Assembly: GCA_030834895.1 (NCBI GenBank)
Contig: JAUQXA010000005.1
Coordinates: 62,001-126,000, forward strand
Length of the DNA stretch: 64,000 bases
DNA from: Anaerolineales bacterium
GTDB taxonomy: Bacteria > Chloroflexota > Anaerolineae > Anaerolineales > Villigracilaceae
Reading direction: 5' to 3'
Of this stretch, positions 18,233 to 26,483 are shown in pieces. The notes beneath the pieces were generated by a model that saw only the letters and a program-made list of their open reading frames with translations, ran no database searches and was not told where the DNA came from. Made by a program: the position numbers and the translations under genes. The stretch's first letter is position 1. Every line of letters starts with the position of its first letter.

Positions 18233-19606
18233 TTAGATTTTATAAGCACGTTTGGCGAGATTGACAGCCATATCTTGAATCATCTCGTGGGCATCGTTCA
18301 TATCTACAATATGACGAACCACCAACCCCGCCAACCAATTCGCGGACGCTCGTCTCCACACATCATGCCTTGCAGGGATGGAGCAGAAAGCGCGCGTGTC
18401 ATCGTTGAAGCCAGCGGTGTTGTAGATGCCTGCCGTCTCCATAACCTGATCAAAGTAACGCGCCATGCCGTTCAGGCTATCGTGGAACCACCACGGAGGT
18501 CCGAGTTTGAGCGCGGGATAGTGACCTGCGAGTGTGGCAAGTTCGCGGGAGTAGGTCGTTTCGTCAAGCGTGAAGAGAATCAGCGTGAGGCGGGTGTCAT
18601 TTCCGTATTTGTTCAACAACGGAAGTAGGTTGCGCGTGTATTCAGTTTGCAGGGGAATGTCCGCGCCCTTGTCCAAGCCGAATTTTTGGAAGACGATCTC
18701 GTTGTGGTTGCGGAGCGAACCAGGGTGCAATTGCATGACCAGTCCATCGTCGATGCTCATGCGCGCCATTTCCATCAGCATGTGGGCGGTGAATTGCGCC
18801 GCGTCGTTGGGCTTGGATTCGTCTTTGAGCGCCCGCTGGAAGATGACGTCCGCTTCGACATCGGACAAATCAGCCGTGGCGGGAGTCAACGCGGCATGAT
18901 CAGTGGCGGTTGCGCCCATGGATTTGAAGAAGGCGCGACGTTGTTCCAGGGCTTGGATAAATGATTTGTAATCCTTCACTTCAATGCCACTGACTTCGCT
19001 TAGCTTTTCGATATTCGTTTTCCAATTCGGAGCATCGAGGTTGACCACACCATCGGGGCGAAAGGTTGGGAGAATGCGTCCGCTCCAGCCGCTTTGACGA
19101 ATGGCTTGATGATATTCGAGTGTATCGGTCGCCGCATCGGTGGTGCAAAGGACTTCGATGTTGAATCGCTCGAAGAGTTTGCGGGGAGAAAATTCGGGTG
19201 AGGATAATTTGTCAGAAACAGAATCAAACAATCGGTCAGCGTTGGAGGCGGAGGGCTTTTCGTCCACGTCGAAGACTTCGCTCAGTTCGTGAGTCAGCCA
19301 GATGCCCGAAGGAGTCCCGCGAAAGAGATAAAAGTTTTCGCAGAAGAGTCGCCAGGTCTGGCGGTGGTCGCCTGTAAGCAAGGTATCCAGCGAAATGCCC
19401 TGTGAGTACAACATGCGCGTGACGTAATGGTCGGGGATGACGAAAAGCTCAGCGGGGTCGCCGAAGGTAGCGTTGGGGTCGGCGAAGAGACGCGGGTTAA
19501 CGTGACCATGCGGCGAGACGATGGGCAGCTTCGCGACGGTTTGATAAAGCTGGCGGGCGATGTCGCGGGTGGTGGGGTTGGGGGAGAAGAGGCGATCGGG
19601 ATTCAT
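18233..19606 (-). CDS. uxaC: Glucuronate/galacturonate isomerase, UxaC
   Basis: Isomerises D-galacturonate to D-tagaturonate and D-glucuronate to D-fructuronate; first enzyme of the galacturonate branch. The N-terminus has LPIVSPHGHVNPRLFAD with the metal-binding His-x-His near residue 33. Later fingerprints are QLHPGSLRNHNE, GAD followed by IPLQTEYTRNLLPLLN, and LGPPWWFHDS. The 457-aa length is normal. Its ATG overlaps the kduD stop as TGATG, so the two are coupled. Confidence 0.95.
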   Translation of the reverse strand: MNPDRLFSPNPTTRDIARQLYQTVAKLPIVSPHGHVNPRLFADPNATFGDPAELFVIPDHYVTRMLYSQGISLDTLLTGDHRQTWRLFCENFYLFRGTPSGIWLTHELSEVFDVDEKPSASNADRLFDSVSDKLSSPEFSPRKLFERFNIEVLCTTDAATDTLEYHQAIRQSGWSGRILPTFRPDGVVNLDAPNWKTNIEKLSEVSGIEVKDYKSFIQALEQRRAFFKSMGATATDHAALTPATADLSDVEADVIFQRALKDESKPNDAAQFTAHMLMEMARMSIDDGLVMQLHPGSLRNHNEIVFQKFGLDKGADIPLQTEYTRNLLPLLNKYGNDTRLTLILFTLDETTYSRELATLAGHYPALKLGPPWWFHDSLNGMARYFDQVMETAGIYNTAGFNDDTRAFCSIPARHDVWRRASANWLAGLVVRHIVDMNDAHEMIQDMAVNLAKRAYKI

Positions 19607-20370
19607 CAGCGTGTAAGCCAGCCACCATCCACAGGGACGATTGCGCCGTGCATGTAATCAGATGCGGAGGATGCGAGGAATACGACGGCGCCTTTGAGAT
19701 CGTCGGGCGTGCCCCAACGTGCGGCGGGGATGCGGTCGAGAATCGAAGTGGAGCGATTGGGGTCGGCGCGTAATGCGGCTGTGTTATCGGTCGCCATGTA
19801 GCCAGGCGCAATCGCGTTGACGTTGATGTTGTGCTTCGCCCATTCGTTGGCAAGCGCGCGCGTAATGCCCGCGATGCCGCTCTTAGACGCGGTGTACGAT
19901 GGCACGTTAATGCCGCCCTGAAACGAAAGCATGGATGCGATGTTGATAATCTTTCCGCTTCCCTGCGACATCATCACCCGCGCCACGGCTTGCGAAAGAA
20001 AGAATGCGGCTTTGAGATTGATCTGCAAAACGTCGTCCCAGTCTTTTTCTGAAAAATCAATTGCGGGTGTGCGGCGAATTGTGCCAGCGTTGTTGACGAG
20101 AATATCAATACGTCCCAATTCCTTTACGATATTTGCAACAACATCATTCAACTTTTCAACGCTTGCTTCGCGCAAGTCCACAACGGACTCGTGATATTTC
20201 CTGCCGAGCGCACGAACGGCTTCGCATGTTCCCTGACAACCTGTGCGGTCGAGACCTGCAATATCCGCGCCTGCATCGGCAAGCGCCAGCGCCATACCCT
20301 GCCCCAGTCCCTGCCCCGCACCAGTGACGAGGGCAACCTTTCCATCGAGTTTGAATAAGTCTAAAATCAT
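19606..20370 (-). CDS. kduD: KduD-type 2-dehydro-3-deoxygluconate 5-dehydrogenase (SDR)
   Basis: Interconverts 2,5-diketo-3-deoxygluconate and 2-keto-3-deoxygluconate (KDG) with NAD(H), in the branch that handles unsaturated uronates. TGAGQGLGQGMAL (residues 17-29) is the cofactor loop, NNAGTIRRTPAIDFSE is typical of KduD, and the catalytic Ser-Tyr-Lys lie in IASMLSFQGGINVPSYTASKSG. It ends IVPVDGGWLTR, as KduD proteins do. 254 aa, normal length. It is followed directly by uxaC and preceded by the isomerase gene that would feed it. Confidence 0.9.
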   Translation of the reverse strand: MILDLFKLDGKVALVTGAGQGLGQGMALALADAGADIAGLDRTGCQGTCEAVRALGRKYHESVVDLREASVEKLNDVVANIVKELGRIDILVNNAGTIRRTPAIDFSEKDWDDVLQINLKAAFFLSQAVARVMMSQGSGKIINIASMLSFQGGINVPSYTASKSGIAGITRALANEWAKHNINVNAIAPGYMATDNTAALRADPNRSTSILDRIPAARWGTPDDLKGAVVFLASSASDYMHGAIVPVDGGWLTR

Positions 20371-20389
20371 TGATACACCTCAAATTTTC

Positions 20390-20445
20390 GTGCTGAGCGT
20401 AGTCGAAGCACAGGTTATGAAAACGCCCTTCGACTGCGCTCAGGG
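20390..20445. repeat. Paired GCTGAGCG...CGAAGC palindromes
   Basis: Two hairpins in a row: GTGCTGAGCGTAGTCGAAGC (20390-20409, closing with AC) and GCCCTTCGACTGCGCTCAGG (20424-20443, closing with GC). They also share core sequence in opposite orientation. They fill the kduD-isomerase gap. Confidence 0.65.
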
Positions 20446-20452
20446 CGAAGGG

Positions 20453-21271
20453 TTAATGTCCGAGTTCTTTCAACATCGCCACGGTCTTGCTGACCCAACC
20501 CAATTGCGGGTCGTCCACCGTTGCCTGCACGCGCTGGTTGCCCGCCAGGAACCACAAGTAATACGTAGTATACCCAGGCGCGCTCACGACCGTGTGGTAT
20601 CCGCGCGGCATCATATGAATGCTGTTATCGCGGACGGTGAAATTTTCCTCTTCGCCTTCTTCGTTGTAATAGTGACAAATGCCAAAGCCATCGTTCGGAC
20701 TGACCTTGAAAAAATACATCTCCTCGTGATACGCCTCGCGCGGCAGGTCATCCACCTGGTGTTTGTGCGGCGGATACGTGCTCCAATTTCCATTGGGTGT
20801 AAATGTTTCGCCGACGATCAATCGTCGCGCAGGCAACTCAGGTTGCGAGGCGAGAGTCAAAATCTGATGGAAGTAGCGCTTGAAATTCGCCGCGCCCCAA
20901 ATCCCATTTGCCACCTTCGACGGTTCGATCACATACGGCTCGACTTCCAGATCAGACGGCGCACTCGGCAATGCGATCTCCACTGCCGTGTCCGCTGTGA
21001 TGGTGAATTTGGATTTGGCTGGGATGTAGACCGAATGCGGTTTGCCGCTGAAGACGTTGGGGCGTCCACCGACTTTCTCGAAGCGCTTCGCTCCAACCTC
21101 AAAGCTGGCTTTGCCTCCGAGGAGCACCGCCAACACCTCACGCTCTCCACTCTCGGCGCTGTAGCTTTCGCCTGCCGCGAGTTTGAGGAAACCAAACTCC
21201 AACAACTTGCACGGATTCGTGGACGGGGTGTTTAGTCCATTGTTTGCTGTAAGTAGTGAGTGGTATTTCAT
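20453..21271 (-). CDS. IolB/KduI-superfamily isomerase, predicted 4-deoxy-5-keto-uronate isomerase
   Basis: A bicupin metal-dependent isomerase of 272 aa. Its sequence fits IolB (5-deoxy-glucuronate isomerase) better than classical KduI: VFSGKPHSVYIPAKS near residue 75, NWSTYPPHKHQVDD near residue 165, EEMYFFKVSPNDGFGICHYY, MMPRGYHTVVSAPGY, and YYLWFLAGNQR. No inositol genes are nearby. It lies between kduD and eda in a uronate operon, so I infer that it performs the KduI step on products of the GH105 enzyme. Both families share a fold. The start has GGAGAT 5-6 bp upstream. Confidence 0.8.
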   Translation of the reverse strand: MKYHSLLTANNGLNTPSTNPCKLLEFGFLKLAAGESYSAESGEREVLAVLLGGKASFEVGAKRFEKVGGRPNVFSGKPHSVYIPAKSKFTITADTAVEIALPSAPSDLEVEPYVIEPSKVANGIWGAANFKRYFHQILTLASQPELPARRLIVGETFTPNGNWSTYPPHKHQVDDLPREAYHEEMYFFKVSPNDGFGICHYYNEEGEEENFTVRDNSIHMMPRGYHTVVSAPGYTTYYLWFLAGNQRVQATVDDPQLGWVSKTVAMLKELGH

Positions 21272-21294
21272 TGTTTATCTCCTTTTGATGTAGC

Positions 21295-21355
21295 GTAGGG
21301 GCGACCCTTCAAAAACGACCTGACTTATTACTCAACATGGGCGGGTCGCCCCTAC
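21295..21355. repeat. GTAGGGGCGACCC palindromic repeat
   Basis: Perfect 13-bp inverted repeat GTAGGGGCGACCC (21295-21307) / GGGTCGCCCCTAC (21343-21355). It ends 3 bp from the eda stop codon. Confidence 0.7.
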
Positions 21356-21358
21356 AAG

Positions 21359-22030
21359 TTATCCACGTGCCTTCTTGATCCAACCAACACAATCGGACGC
21401 CTTGGACGCAATCCCATCGTAATCTTTCTCTTTGACAGCCTGTACCGTAAAGAGTTTGCTTCCCATCCCAACCGCCGCCGCGCCTGCCTTGATCCATTCA
21501 CTGACGCTGACTTCGGTCGCATCCACGCCACCTGTGGGCATGAGACGATGCCACGGGCAGGGAGCCATGACTCCTTTGATGAAGGCGGGACCTCCCACCG
21601 TTTCGCCTGGGAAAACCTTGCAAATCTCCGCGCCGTATTCTTCGGCGGTGGAAATTTCTGTTTCAGTCGCGCAGCCTGGCATGTACAAAATCTTACGACG
21701 ATTGCACAACTTTGCGATTTCAGAATTGAAACTGGGTCCCACAATGAAGTTTGCACCTGCCGCGATATAAAGCGCTGCCGTCGGTGCATCCACGATGGAG
21801 CCTACGCCGAGAATGATGCTTGGATCAGCTTTGGCAAAGTGTTTGACCAGTTCCGTGAAAACGGGATACGCCAACTCACCGCGATTGGTGAACTCGATCA
21901 CCTTCGCGCCACCGCGCGAACAAGCGGAGGCTAGTTCGATGGATGTTTCCACATCCGCGTTGTAGAACAACGGGACAAGACCGATATCGAGCAATGTGTT
22001 GATGACTTCCAGACGCATGAAACGTGCCAT
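21359..22030 (-). CDS. eda: KDPG/KHG aldolase, 223 aa
   Basis: Class I aldolase that splits 2-keto-3-deoxy-6-phosphogluconate into pyruvate and glyceraldehyde-3-phosphate. The Schiff-base lysine is in AEICKVFPGETVGGP (near residue 137). VIEFTNRGE near residue 45 carries the general-base glutamate, and LMPTGGVDATEVSVSEWIKAGAAAVGMGSKL is the phosphate-binding end (given here as family fingerprint: PTGGV and GAAAVGMGS). Length normal. It completes the KDG branch started by KduD and KdgK. Confidence 0.93.
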   Translation of the reverse strand: MARFMRLEVINTLLDIGLVPLFYNADVETSIELASACSRGGAKVIEFTNRGELAYPVFTELVKHFAKADPSIILGVGSIVDAPTAALYIAAGANFIVGPSFNSEIAKLCNRRKILYMPGCATETEISTAEEYGAEICKVFPGETVGGPAFIKGVMAPCPWHRLMPTGGVDATEVSVSEWIKAGAAAVGMGSKLFTVQAVKEKDYDGIASKASDCVGWIKKARG

Positions 22031-22062
22031 GTTTTATTATCCTTTCAAGTTGCTTTATGATG

Positions 22063-22133
22063 TGTCATCCTGAGCGCTAGCGAAGGATCTCTACGCCAGC
22101 GGGGGAGACTCTTCGCTGTCGCTCAGAGTGACA
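22063..22133. repeat. TGTCATCCTGAGCG palindromic repeat, copy 1
   Basis: Outer arms TGTCATCCTGAGCG and CGCTCAGAGTGACA with inner GCGAAGGATCTC and GAGACTCTTCGC. The right arm overlaps the end of the FAH-family gene and supplies its last codons and stop (VSL, TGA at 22125-22123). Confidence 0.75.
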
Positions 22134-22983
22134 CCACGAAGTTTTTCAAAGTACCCAACTTCTCTATCGTGATCTCCACTACATCACCTGCCTGCAAAAA
22201 GCGTTTCTGCTCTGCGGCTTCGGGCAGTTTGGAGGGCGTGCCTGTGGCAATGACATCGCCAACTTCCAGCGTCATCACCTGACTGATGTATGAGATCAAA
22301 TACGCGACAGAGAAGATCATATCTTTTGTGTTGACTCGTTGTTGCGGAACGCCATTGACGGTCAATTCCAGATCAAGCGCATACAGGTCTGGGACTTCGT
22401 CAGGCGTGACCAGCGCCTGCCCCATCGGTCCAAACGTATCGAAGGATTTACCGAGCATCCATTGACTCGTCCGCTTTTGGTAATCGCGGGCGCTGACATC
22501 GTTGAAGATGGTGTAACCCGCGATGCAAGTCTGCGCTTCTTCTTCGGTCACGCGATGGGCACGCTTACCGATGACCACCATCAACTCCGCTTCGAAGTCC
22601 GCTTGTTGGGTGGCGGGCGGAATGATGATGGGCTGGTTATGTCCCGTGATCGTGTTGACTGTCTTGCAAAACAGATTTGGAAATTCAGGTACTTCCGTTT
22701 TTCCGATGCCGATGTGACCTTGATAGTTATGTCCGATGCAAATAATTTTATCGGGGCGCGGGATGGGTCCAAGCAGAGTCACGTCACTTTCAGCGAGGAG
22801 CCAGCTTTCTCGGACGGAAGCAAGCGCTTCGTGGGTCTGAGCGAGGGCGGATTCTCCAAGAGAGAGAAACGTTTTCATGTCGGTCGGAATCTCAGCGGAG
22901 ACTCGGCTCAAATCCAAGATATGCGATTCGAGTTGCACGCCGATGCATTCGCGAGATTTGTGACGGAACGTGACCAGTCGCAT
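22123..22983 (-). CDS. Fumarylacetoacetate hydrolase (FAH) family protein, 286 aa
   Basis: The FAH superfamily includes hydrolases, hydratases and decarboxylases of keto and diketo acids that use a divalent metal. IICIGHNYQGH (near residue 80), DFEAELMVVIGKRAHRV with the metal-ligand glutamates (near residue 130), FNDVSARDYQ and VIATGTPSK are the family signatures. It sits 1 bp after kdgK, in a coupled arrangement. A role on a deoxy-keto-aldonate is likely, but the exact reaction is unknown. The last three residues come from an invading palindromic repeat. Confidence 0.85.
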   Translation of the reverse strand: MRLVTFRHKSRECIGVQLESHILDLSRVSAEIPTDMKTFLSLGESALAQTHEALASVRESWLLAESDVTLLGPIPRPDKIICIGHNYQGHIGIGKTEVPEFPNLFCKTVNTITGHNQPIIIPPATQQADFEAELMVVIGKRAHRVTEEEAQTCIAGYTIFNDVSARDYQKRTSQWMLGKSFDTFGPMGQALVTPDEVPDLYALDLELTVNGVPQQRVNTKDMIFSVAYLISYISQVMTLEVGDVIATGTPSKLPEAAEQKRFLQAGDVVEITIEKLGTLKNFVVSL

Positions 22984-22984
22984 G

Positions 22985-24013
22985 TTATCTTGAAACTCTT
23001 CCCGAGGCGTCGCCGCCCATTAATGCTTCCACTTCACTCACAGTCACTGCGTTGAAGTCGCCGATGATGCTGTGTTTGAGGCATGCCGCTGCCGCCGCAA
23101 AGTTCAGGGCTTGTTGCGGGTCGGCGTATTTGCGAAGCCCATAGATCAAGCCGCCCATGAACGAGTCGCCGCCACCGACGCGGTCAACGATGGGCAGGAT
23201 GTTATAGACGGGTGCGGAGAAGAATGCGCCTTCTTTCCAAAGCACACCCGACCATGTGTTGTGACTCGCGGAGAGCGAGCCGCGTAGCGTGATCGAGATG
23301 GTTTTGAGCGACGGAAATTTTTTATTGAGTTCTTCGCAGACGTAACGATAGTGGTCGGCTTCGACTTTGCCCGCAGTCACATCGGCTTCGGGCGCTTTGA
23401 TGCCGAACACTTTTTCAGCGTCCTCTTCGTTGCCGAGCGCCACATCGCACATACTCACCAACTCGGTCATCACTTCGCCCGCGCTCCTGCCCCACTTCCA
23501 CAACTTGGCGCGATAGTTCAAATCGGTTGAAACCGTGATACCCATTTCTCGCGCAACTTGAATCGCTTCGCGACAAACATCCGCAGAGCCTTGCGAAACA
23601 GCAGGCGTGATGCCCGTCCAATGGAACCAGTCTGCGCCATCGAAAACTTTTTTCCAATCGATGGTGCCTGTTTGGATGGTGGCGAAAGATGAATTGGCGC
23701 GGTCATAGATCACTTTGCTTCCACGTTGCGCCGCGCCTGTTTCCAAAAAGTAAATGCCGATGCGCTCGCCGCCGCGCGCGATATGTTCGGTGCGGATTCC
23801 ATATCCGCGCAGGGACATCATGCACGCATCGCCCAAATCATTTTTTGGAAGCCGCGTCACGAACTCGACATCTTCTCCGTAGTTTGCCAACGAGACAGCG
23901 ACGTTCGCTTCGCCCCCGCCGTAAATTGCCTCGAACGACCGAGCCTGGGTAAAACGCTGGAAGCCTGGCGGCGCAAGGCGGAGCATGATCTCGCCGAAGG
24001 TGACAATTTTCAT
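22985..24013 (-). CDS. kdgK: 2-keto-3-deoxygluconate kinase (PfkB family), 342 aa
   Basis: Phosphorylates KDG to KDPG. Starts MKIVTFGEIMLRLAPPGFQR, a typical KdgK N-terminus; YGGGEANVAVSLANYGEDV is the substrate loop near residue 31. DWFHWTGITPAVS and TDLNYRAKLW follow, and the ATP/catalytic end reads VDRVGGGDSFMGGLIYGL with the anion-hole GGGDS aspartate (near residue 292). Length normal. GGAG precedes the ATG by 6 bp. FAH and eda follow. Confidence 0.92.
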   Translation of the reverse strand: MKIVTFGEIMLRLAPPGFQRFTQARSFEAIYGGGEANVAVSLANYGEDVEFVTRLPKNDLGDACMMSLRGYGIRTEHIARGGERIGIYFLETGAAQRGSKVIYDRANSSFATIQTGTIDWKKVFDGADWFHWTGITPAVSQGSADVCREAIQVAREMGITVSTDLNYRAKLWKWGRSAGEVMTELVSMCDVALGNEEDAEKVFGIKAPEADVTAGKVEADHYRYVCEELNKKFPSLKTISITLRGSLSASHNTWSGVLWKEGAFFSAPVYNILPIVDRVGGGDSFMGGLIYGLRKYADPQQALNFAAAAACLKHSIIGDFNAVTVSEVEALMGGDASGRVSR

Positions 24014-24037
24014 TTAACTCTCCAAAATATTTTTATT

Positions 24038-24108
24038 GTGTCACCCTGAGCGACAGCGAAGGGTCTCTGCAATTGTCTGAGAGATTCTTCGCTCCGCTCA
24101 GAATGACA
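24038..24108. repeat. TGTCACCCTGAGCG palindromic repeat, copy 2
   Basis: Arms TGTCACCCTGAGCGACAGCG and CGCTCCGCTCAGAATGACA, inner GGGTCTC / GAGATTCTTCG. It lies between the alpha/beta hydrolase stop (3 bp away) and kdgK. Confidence 0.75.
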
Positions 24109-24111
24109 TGG

Positions 24112-25143
24112 CTATTTCATCCATTGACTAAACCAATCACGACTGACTTGATTGTTATAAGCATGTCCGCCAGCGTGGACGCTCAATTGACAGGCGTCGC
24201 TGGCGTTGAACAATTCATACGCTTTGCAGACGGTCTTGAATTGCTCACGGGCAAAAGCAACGGGATATATCTCATCCTTTTCGCCGTTGATGGCGCAAAA
24301 CGGACGTGGTGCGATGAGCGCGGCAATATCGCCCATCTCGCCGAGTTCGAGGAGATGCGGCACATAATTGCATTCGCAGTGATTCATGGCGAGGATGGAG
24401 CCGCGAAATGAATTGAAGTAGCCGCCGACAACAACTGACTTGATGCGTTCATCCAGCGCAGAAAGGAACAGAGTTGTTGTCCCGCCGCCTGAGTGACCCG
24501 TGCATCCGAGTCCGCCGACGAAGTCCTTGCGAGAGAGAAGCCACGTCGCGGCACACATCCCATCCCAAACGCGCTCGCCGAGTAGCGTCCGTCCGTGCAG
24601 TTGGTAGAAGAAGGATAGGTGGCGACAGGAGGAATGCGAAAAGACATCCTGCACCACATCACTCAAGCGCTCACCCATACCGCGCTGCTCGACGACACAG
24701 ACCAGGTAGCCCGCTTCTGCCAGCGCTTTGGCATAGTTGTTGTCCAAAGCAAGGTTGGCGCGGGTGGTTTCTTCGTCGGGGTAGTTGCCGAGACAATATT
24801 GCGCGCTGGGATCATGTCCGTGAAAGACAAGGACTGGTTTGTAGGGCGGCTCCTGTTTCGGCATGAGCAAATAGAGCGGAGCCTGCACACCCTCGCCGAC
24901 ATCGAGACTGAGTTTTTCTTCGGTGTATGCGCCACGGTCGATGGTTTGAATATGTTCGGCGATACATGATGCTGGCGGATGATTTTCCAAGCCGAGCAGG
25001 CGGGTTAGTTCGGTACGAAAGTCCGCTTGCCAGATGGAATAGTCTTTTAAAGTGCGGGCGGCAAATACAAATTTGCGCGGGCTTGTTGAATAGACTTTGT
25101 CGAGATGGTCTTGCAGGGAGAAAGAGTCAGCAGGAATTTTCAT
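24112..25143 (-). CDS. Alpha/beta hydrolase, possible acetyl- or pectin-side-group esterase, 343 aa
   Basis: Family signatures: strand and oxyanion part KPVLVFHGHDPSAQY (near residue 104), nucleophile elbow GCTGHSGGGTTTLFLSAL with Ser (near residue 215), acid in GEKDEIYPV and the catalytic His in HAGGHAYNNQ. The fold resembles dienelactone-hydrolase and acetylxylan-esterase types. There is no signal peptide. Its position between kdgK and GH28 suggests removal of acetyl or similar groups from imported pectin fragments; this is inference and the substrate is not known. Confidence 0.75.
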   Translation of the reverse strand: MKIPADSFSLQDHLDKVYSTSPRKFVFAARTLKDYSIWQADFRTELTRLLGLENHPPASCIAEHIQTIDRGAYTEEKLSLDVGEGVQAPLYLLMPKQEPPYKPVLVFHGHDPSAQYCLGNYPDEETTRANLALDNNYAKALAEAGYLVCVVEQRGMGERLSDVVQDVFSHSSCRHLSFFYQLHGRTLLGERVWDGMCAATWLLSRKDFVGGLGCTGHSGGGTTTLFLSALDERIKSVVVGGYFNSFRGSILAMNHCECNYVPHLLELGEMGDIAALIAPRPFCAINGEKDEIYPVAFAREQFKTVCKAYELFNASDACQLSVHAGGHAYNNQVSRDWFSQWMK

Positions 25144-25205
25144 GATCGTTTATCCGGTATGTTGATTGGGGATGTTGTACTCTGCTCAGCATAACAGAAT
25201 TTATC

Positions 25206-26483
25206 CTACTTGATGATCGTCACATCCTCGGATTCGGCGATATCAAACGCTTCACCAACCTGACCTGTCACTTCGACGTTTTCAAGCCGCAGGTGGTGGG
25301 CGTTGCGGACAAAGAATCCAGCCTGCGACATGCTTGGGATGTCGTCTGCCATTTCGGGGTAGCCAGAATCAGCTTCGGAGGAGATAGAGATGGAAACGTC
25401 GGTGAAGGAAATATCCTCTAGCGGCATCTCCGCCAGCCCGTAGAGAAATCCCGCAGCATGTTTGACCTCGCGCGCGGTGATGTGACTGAAATGGATGCGG
25501 CGTAAACGCGGGGTGGAGTCATCCACCGAGCGCGGACTTTTATCGGAGACATCCGTGTTGCCGCGCACGCCGATGTGATAATAAAGATTCATCGTGAACG
25601 GGCAAAGCACGCCGTCCATGATGAGATTTGAGACGCGGATGTCTTCGATGGCGCCGCCGCGTCCACGACGGGATTTGATGCGGATGCCGCGGTCGGTGCC
25701 GATGAAAACGCAATTTGAGATGACCACGTTTTTCACACCGCCGCTCATCTCGCTGCCAATGACCACGCCACCATGTCCGCGTTCGAGGGTGCAGTTGGTG
25801 ATGGTGATGTCGCGGCAGGGGGCGTAACGGTCGGGATGCTCGTGCTCGGTTCCCGACTTGATGGTGATGCAGTCATCGCCGACGCTGACATAACAATCGG
25901 AGATACGCACGAGACGGCAGGAGTCGGGGTTGATGCCATCCGTGTTTGGAGAGTCGGCGGGGTTGATAATGGTGATGCCGTGAATGGTTACGTTCTGGCA
26001 ATGGACGGGGTTGATTGTCCAACTCGGTGAGTTGGTCGCAGTGATGCCTTCGATGAGGACGTTCGTGCAATCGGAAAAGCTAATCAGGCGCGGGCGTGGA
26101 TGTTTGAGCGTGCCGTCCTTTTTTGCCTGCCACCATTTTGCGCCGCATCCATCAATCGTGCCGCGACCGACCACGGAAATATTGTTGAGGTTTTGACCCG
26201 TGATCAGCGGAGCGTGTGTATCTTGATGTTTGCCTTCCCAGCGGCTGTGGATAACGGGATAATCGTCGGGGTTTTCGCTGCCGAGGATTACTGCGCCAGA
26301 GTCGAGGTACAGGGAAATGTTGTCCCGTAGAAACAAGCTCCCCGACAGGTAGCGACCCGCTGGCAGGTGGATGGTCCCGCCGCCGTTTGCGGCACAGGCG
26401 TCGATGGCGGATTGAATCGCGGGCGAGTCCAAAGTCTGCCCGTCGCCAGTTGCGCCACCTTCGGCACGCACGTCGAAGATCAT
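25206..26483 (-). CDS. GH28 polygalacturonase, cytoplasmic, 425 aa
   Basis: Hydrolyses alpha-1,4 bonds between galacturonic acid units on a right-handed beta-helix. GH28 hallmarks: NTDGINPDSC (near residue 180), GDDCITIKSG with the two catalytic aspartates (near residue 202), GHGGVVIGSEMSGGV (near residue 230) and GIRIKSRRGRGG (near residue 260). The start MIFDVRAEGGATGDGQTLD shows no signal peptide, so it should cut short oligomers inside the cell, probably as an exo-enzyme. Its ATG overlaps the GH105 stop by 4 bp. Confidence 0.93.
   Translation of the reverse strand: MIFDVRAEGGATGDGQTLDSPAIQSAIDACAANGGGTIHLPAGRYLSGSLFLRDNISLYLDSGAVILGSENPDDYPVIHSRWEGKHQDTHAPLITGQNLNNISVVGRGTIDGCGAKWWQAKKDGTLKHPRPRLISFSDCTNVLIEGITATNSPSWTINPVHCQNVTIHGITIINPADSPNTDGINPDSCRLVRISDCYVSVGDDCITIKSGTEHEHPDRYAPCRDITITNCTLERGHGGVVIGSEMSGGVKNVVISNCVFIGTDRGIRIKSRRGRGGAIEDIRVSNLIMDGVLCPFTMNLYYHIGVRGNTDVSDKSPRSVDDSTPRLRRIHFSHITAREVKHAAGFLYGLAEMPLEDISFTDVSISISSEADSGYPEMADDIPSMSQAGFFVRNAHHLRLENVEVTGQVGEAFDIAESEDVTIIK

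Noticed and set aside
20243..21235. 330-codon plus-strand ORF opposite kduD and the isomerase
   Set aside because: It crosses two well-supported minus-strand genes and a repeat, and its composition is typical of antisense frames.
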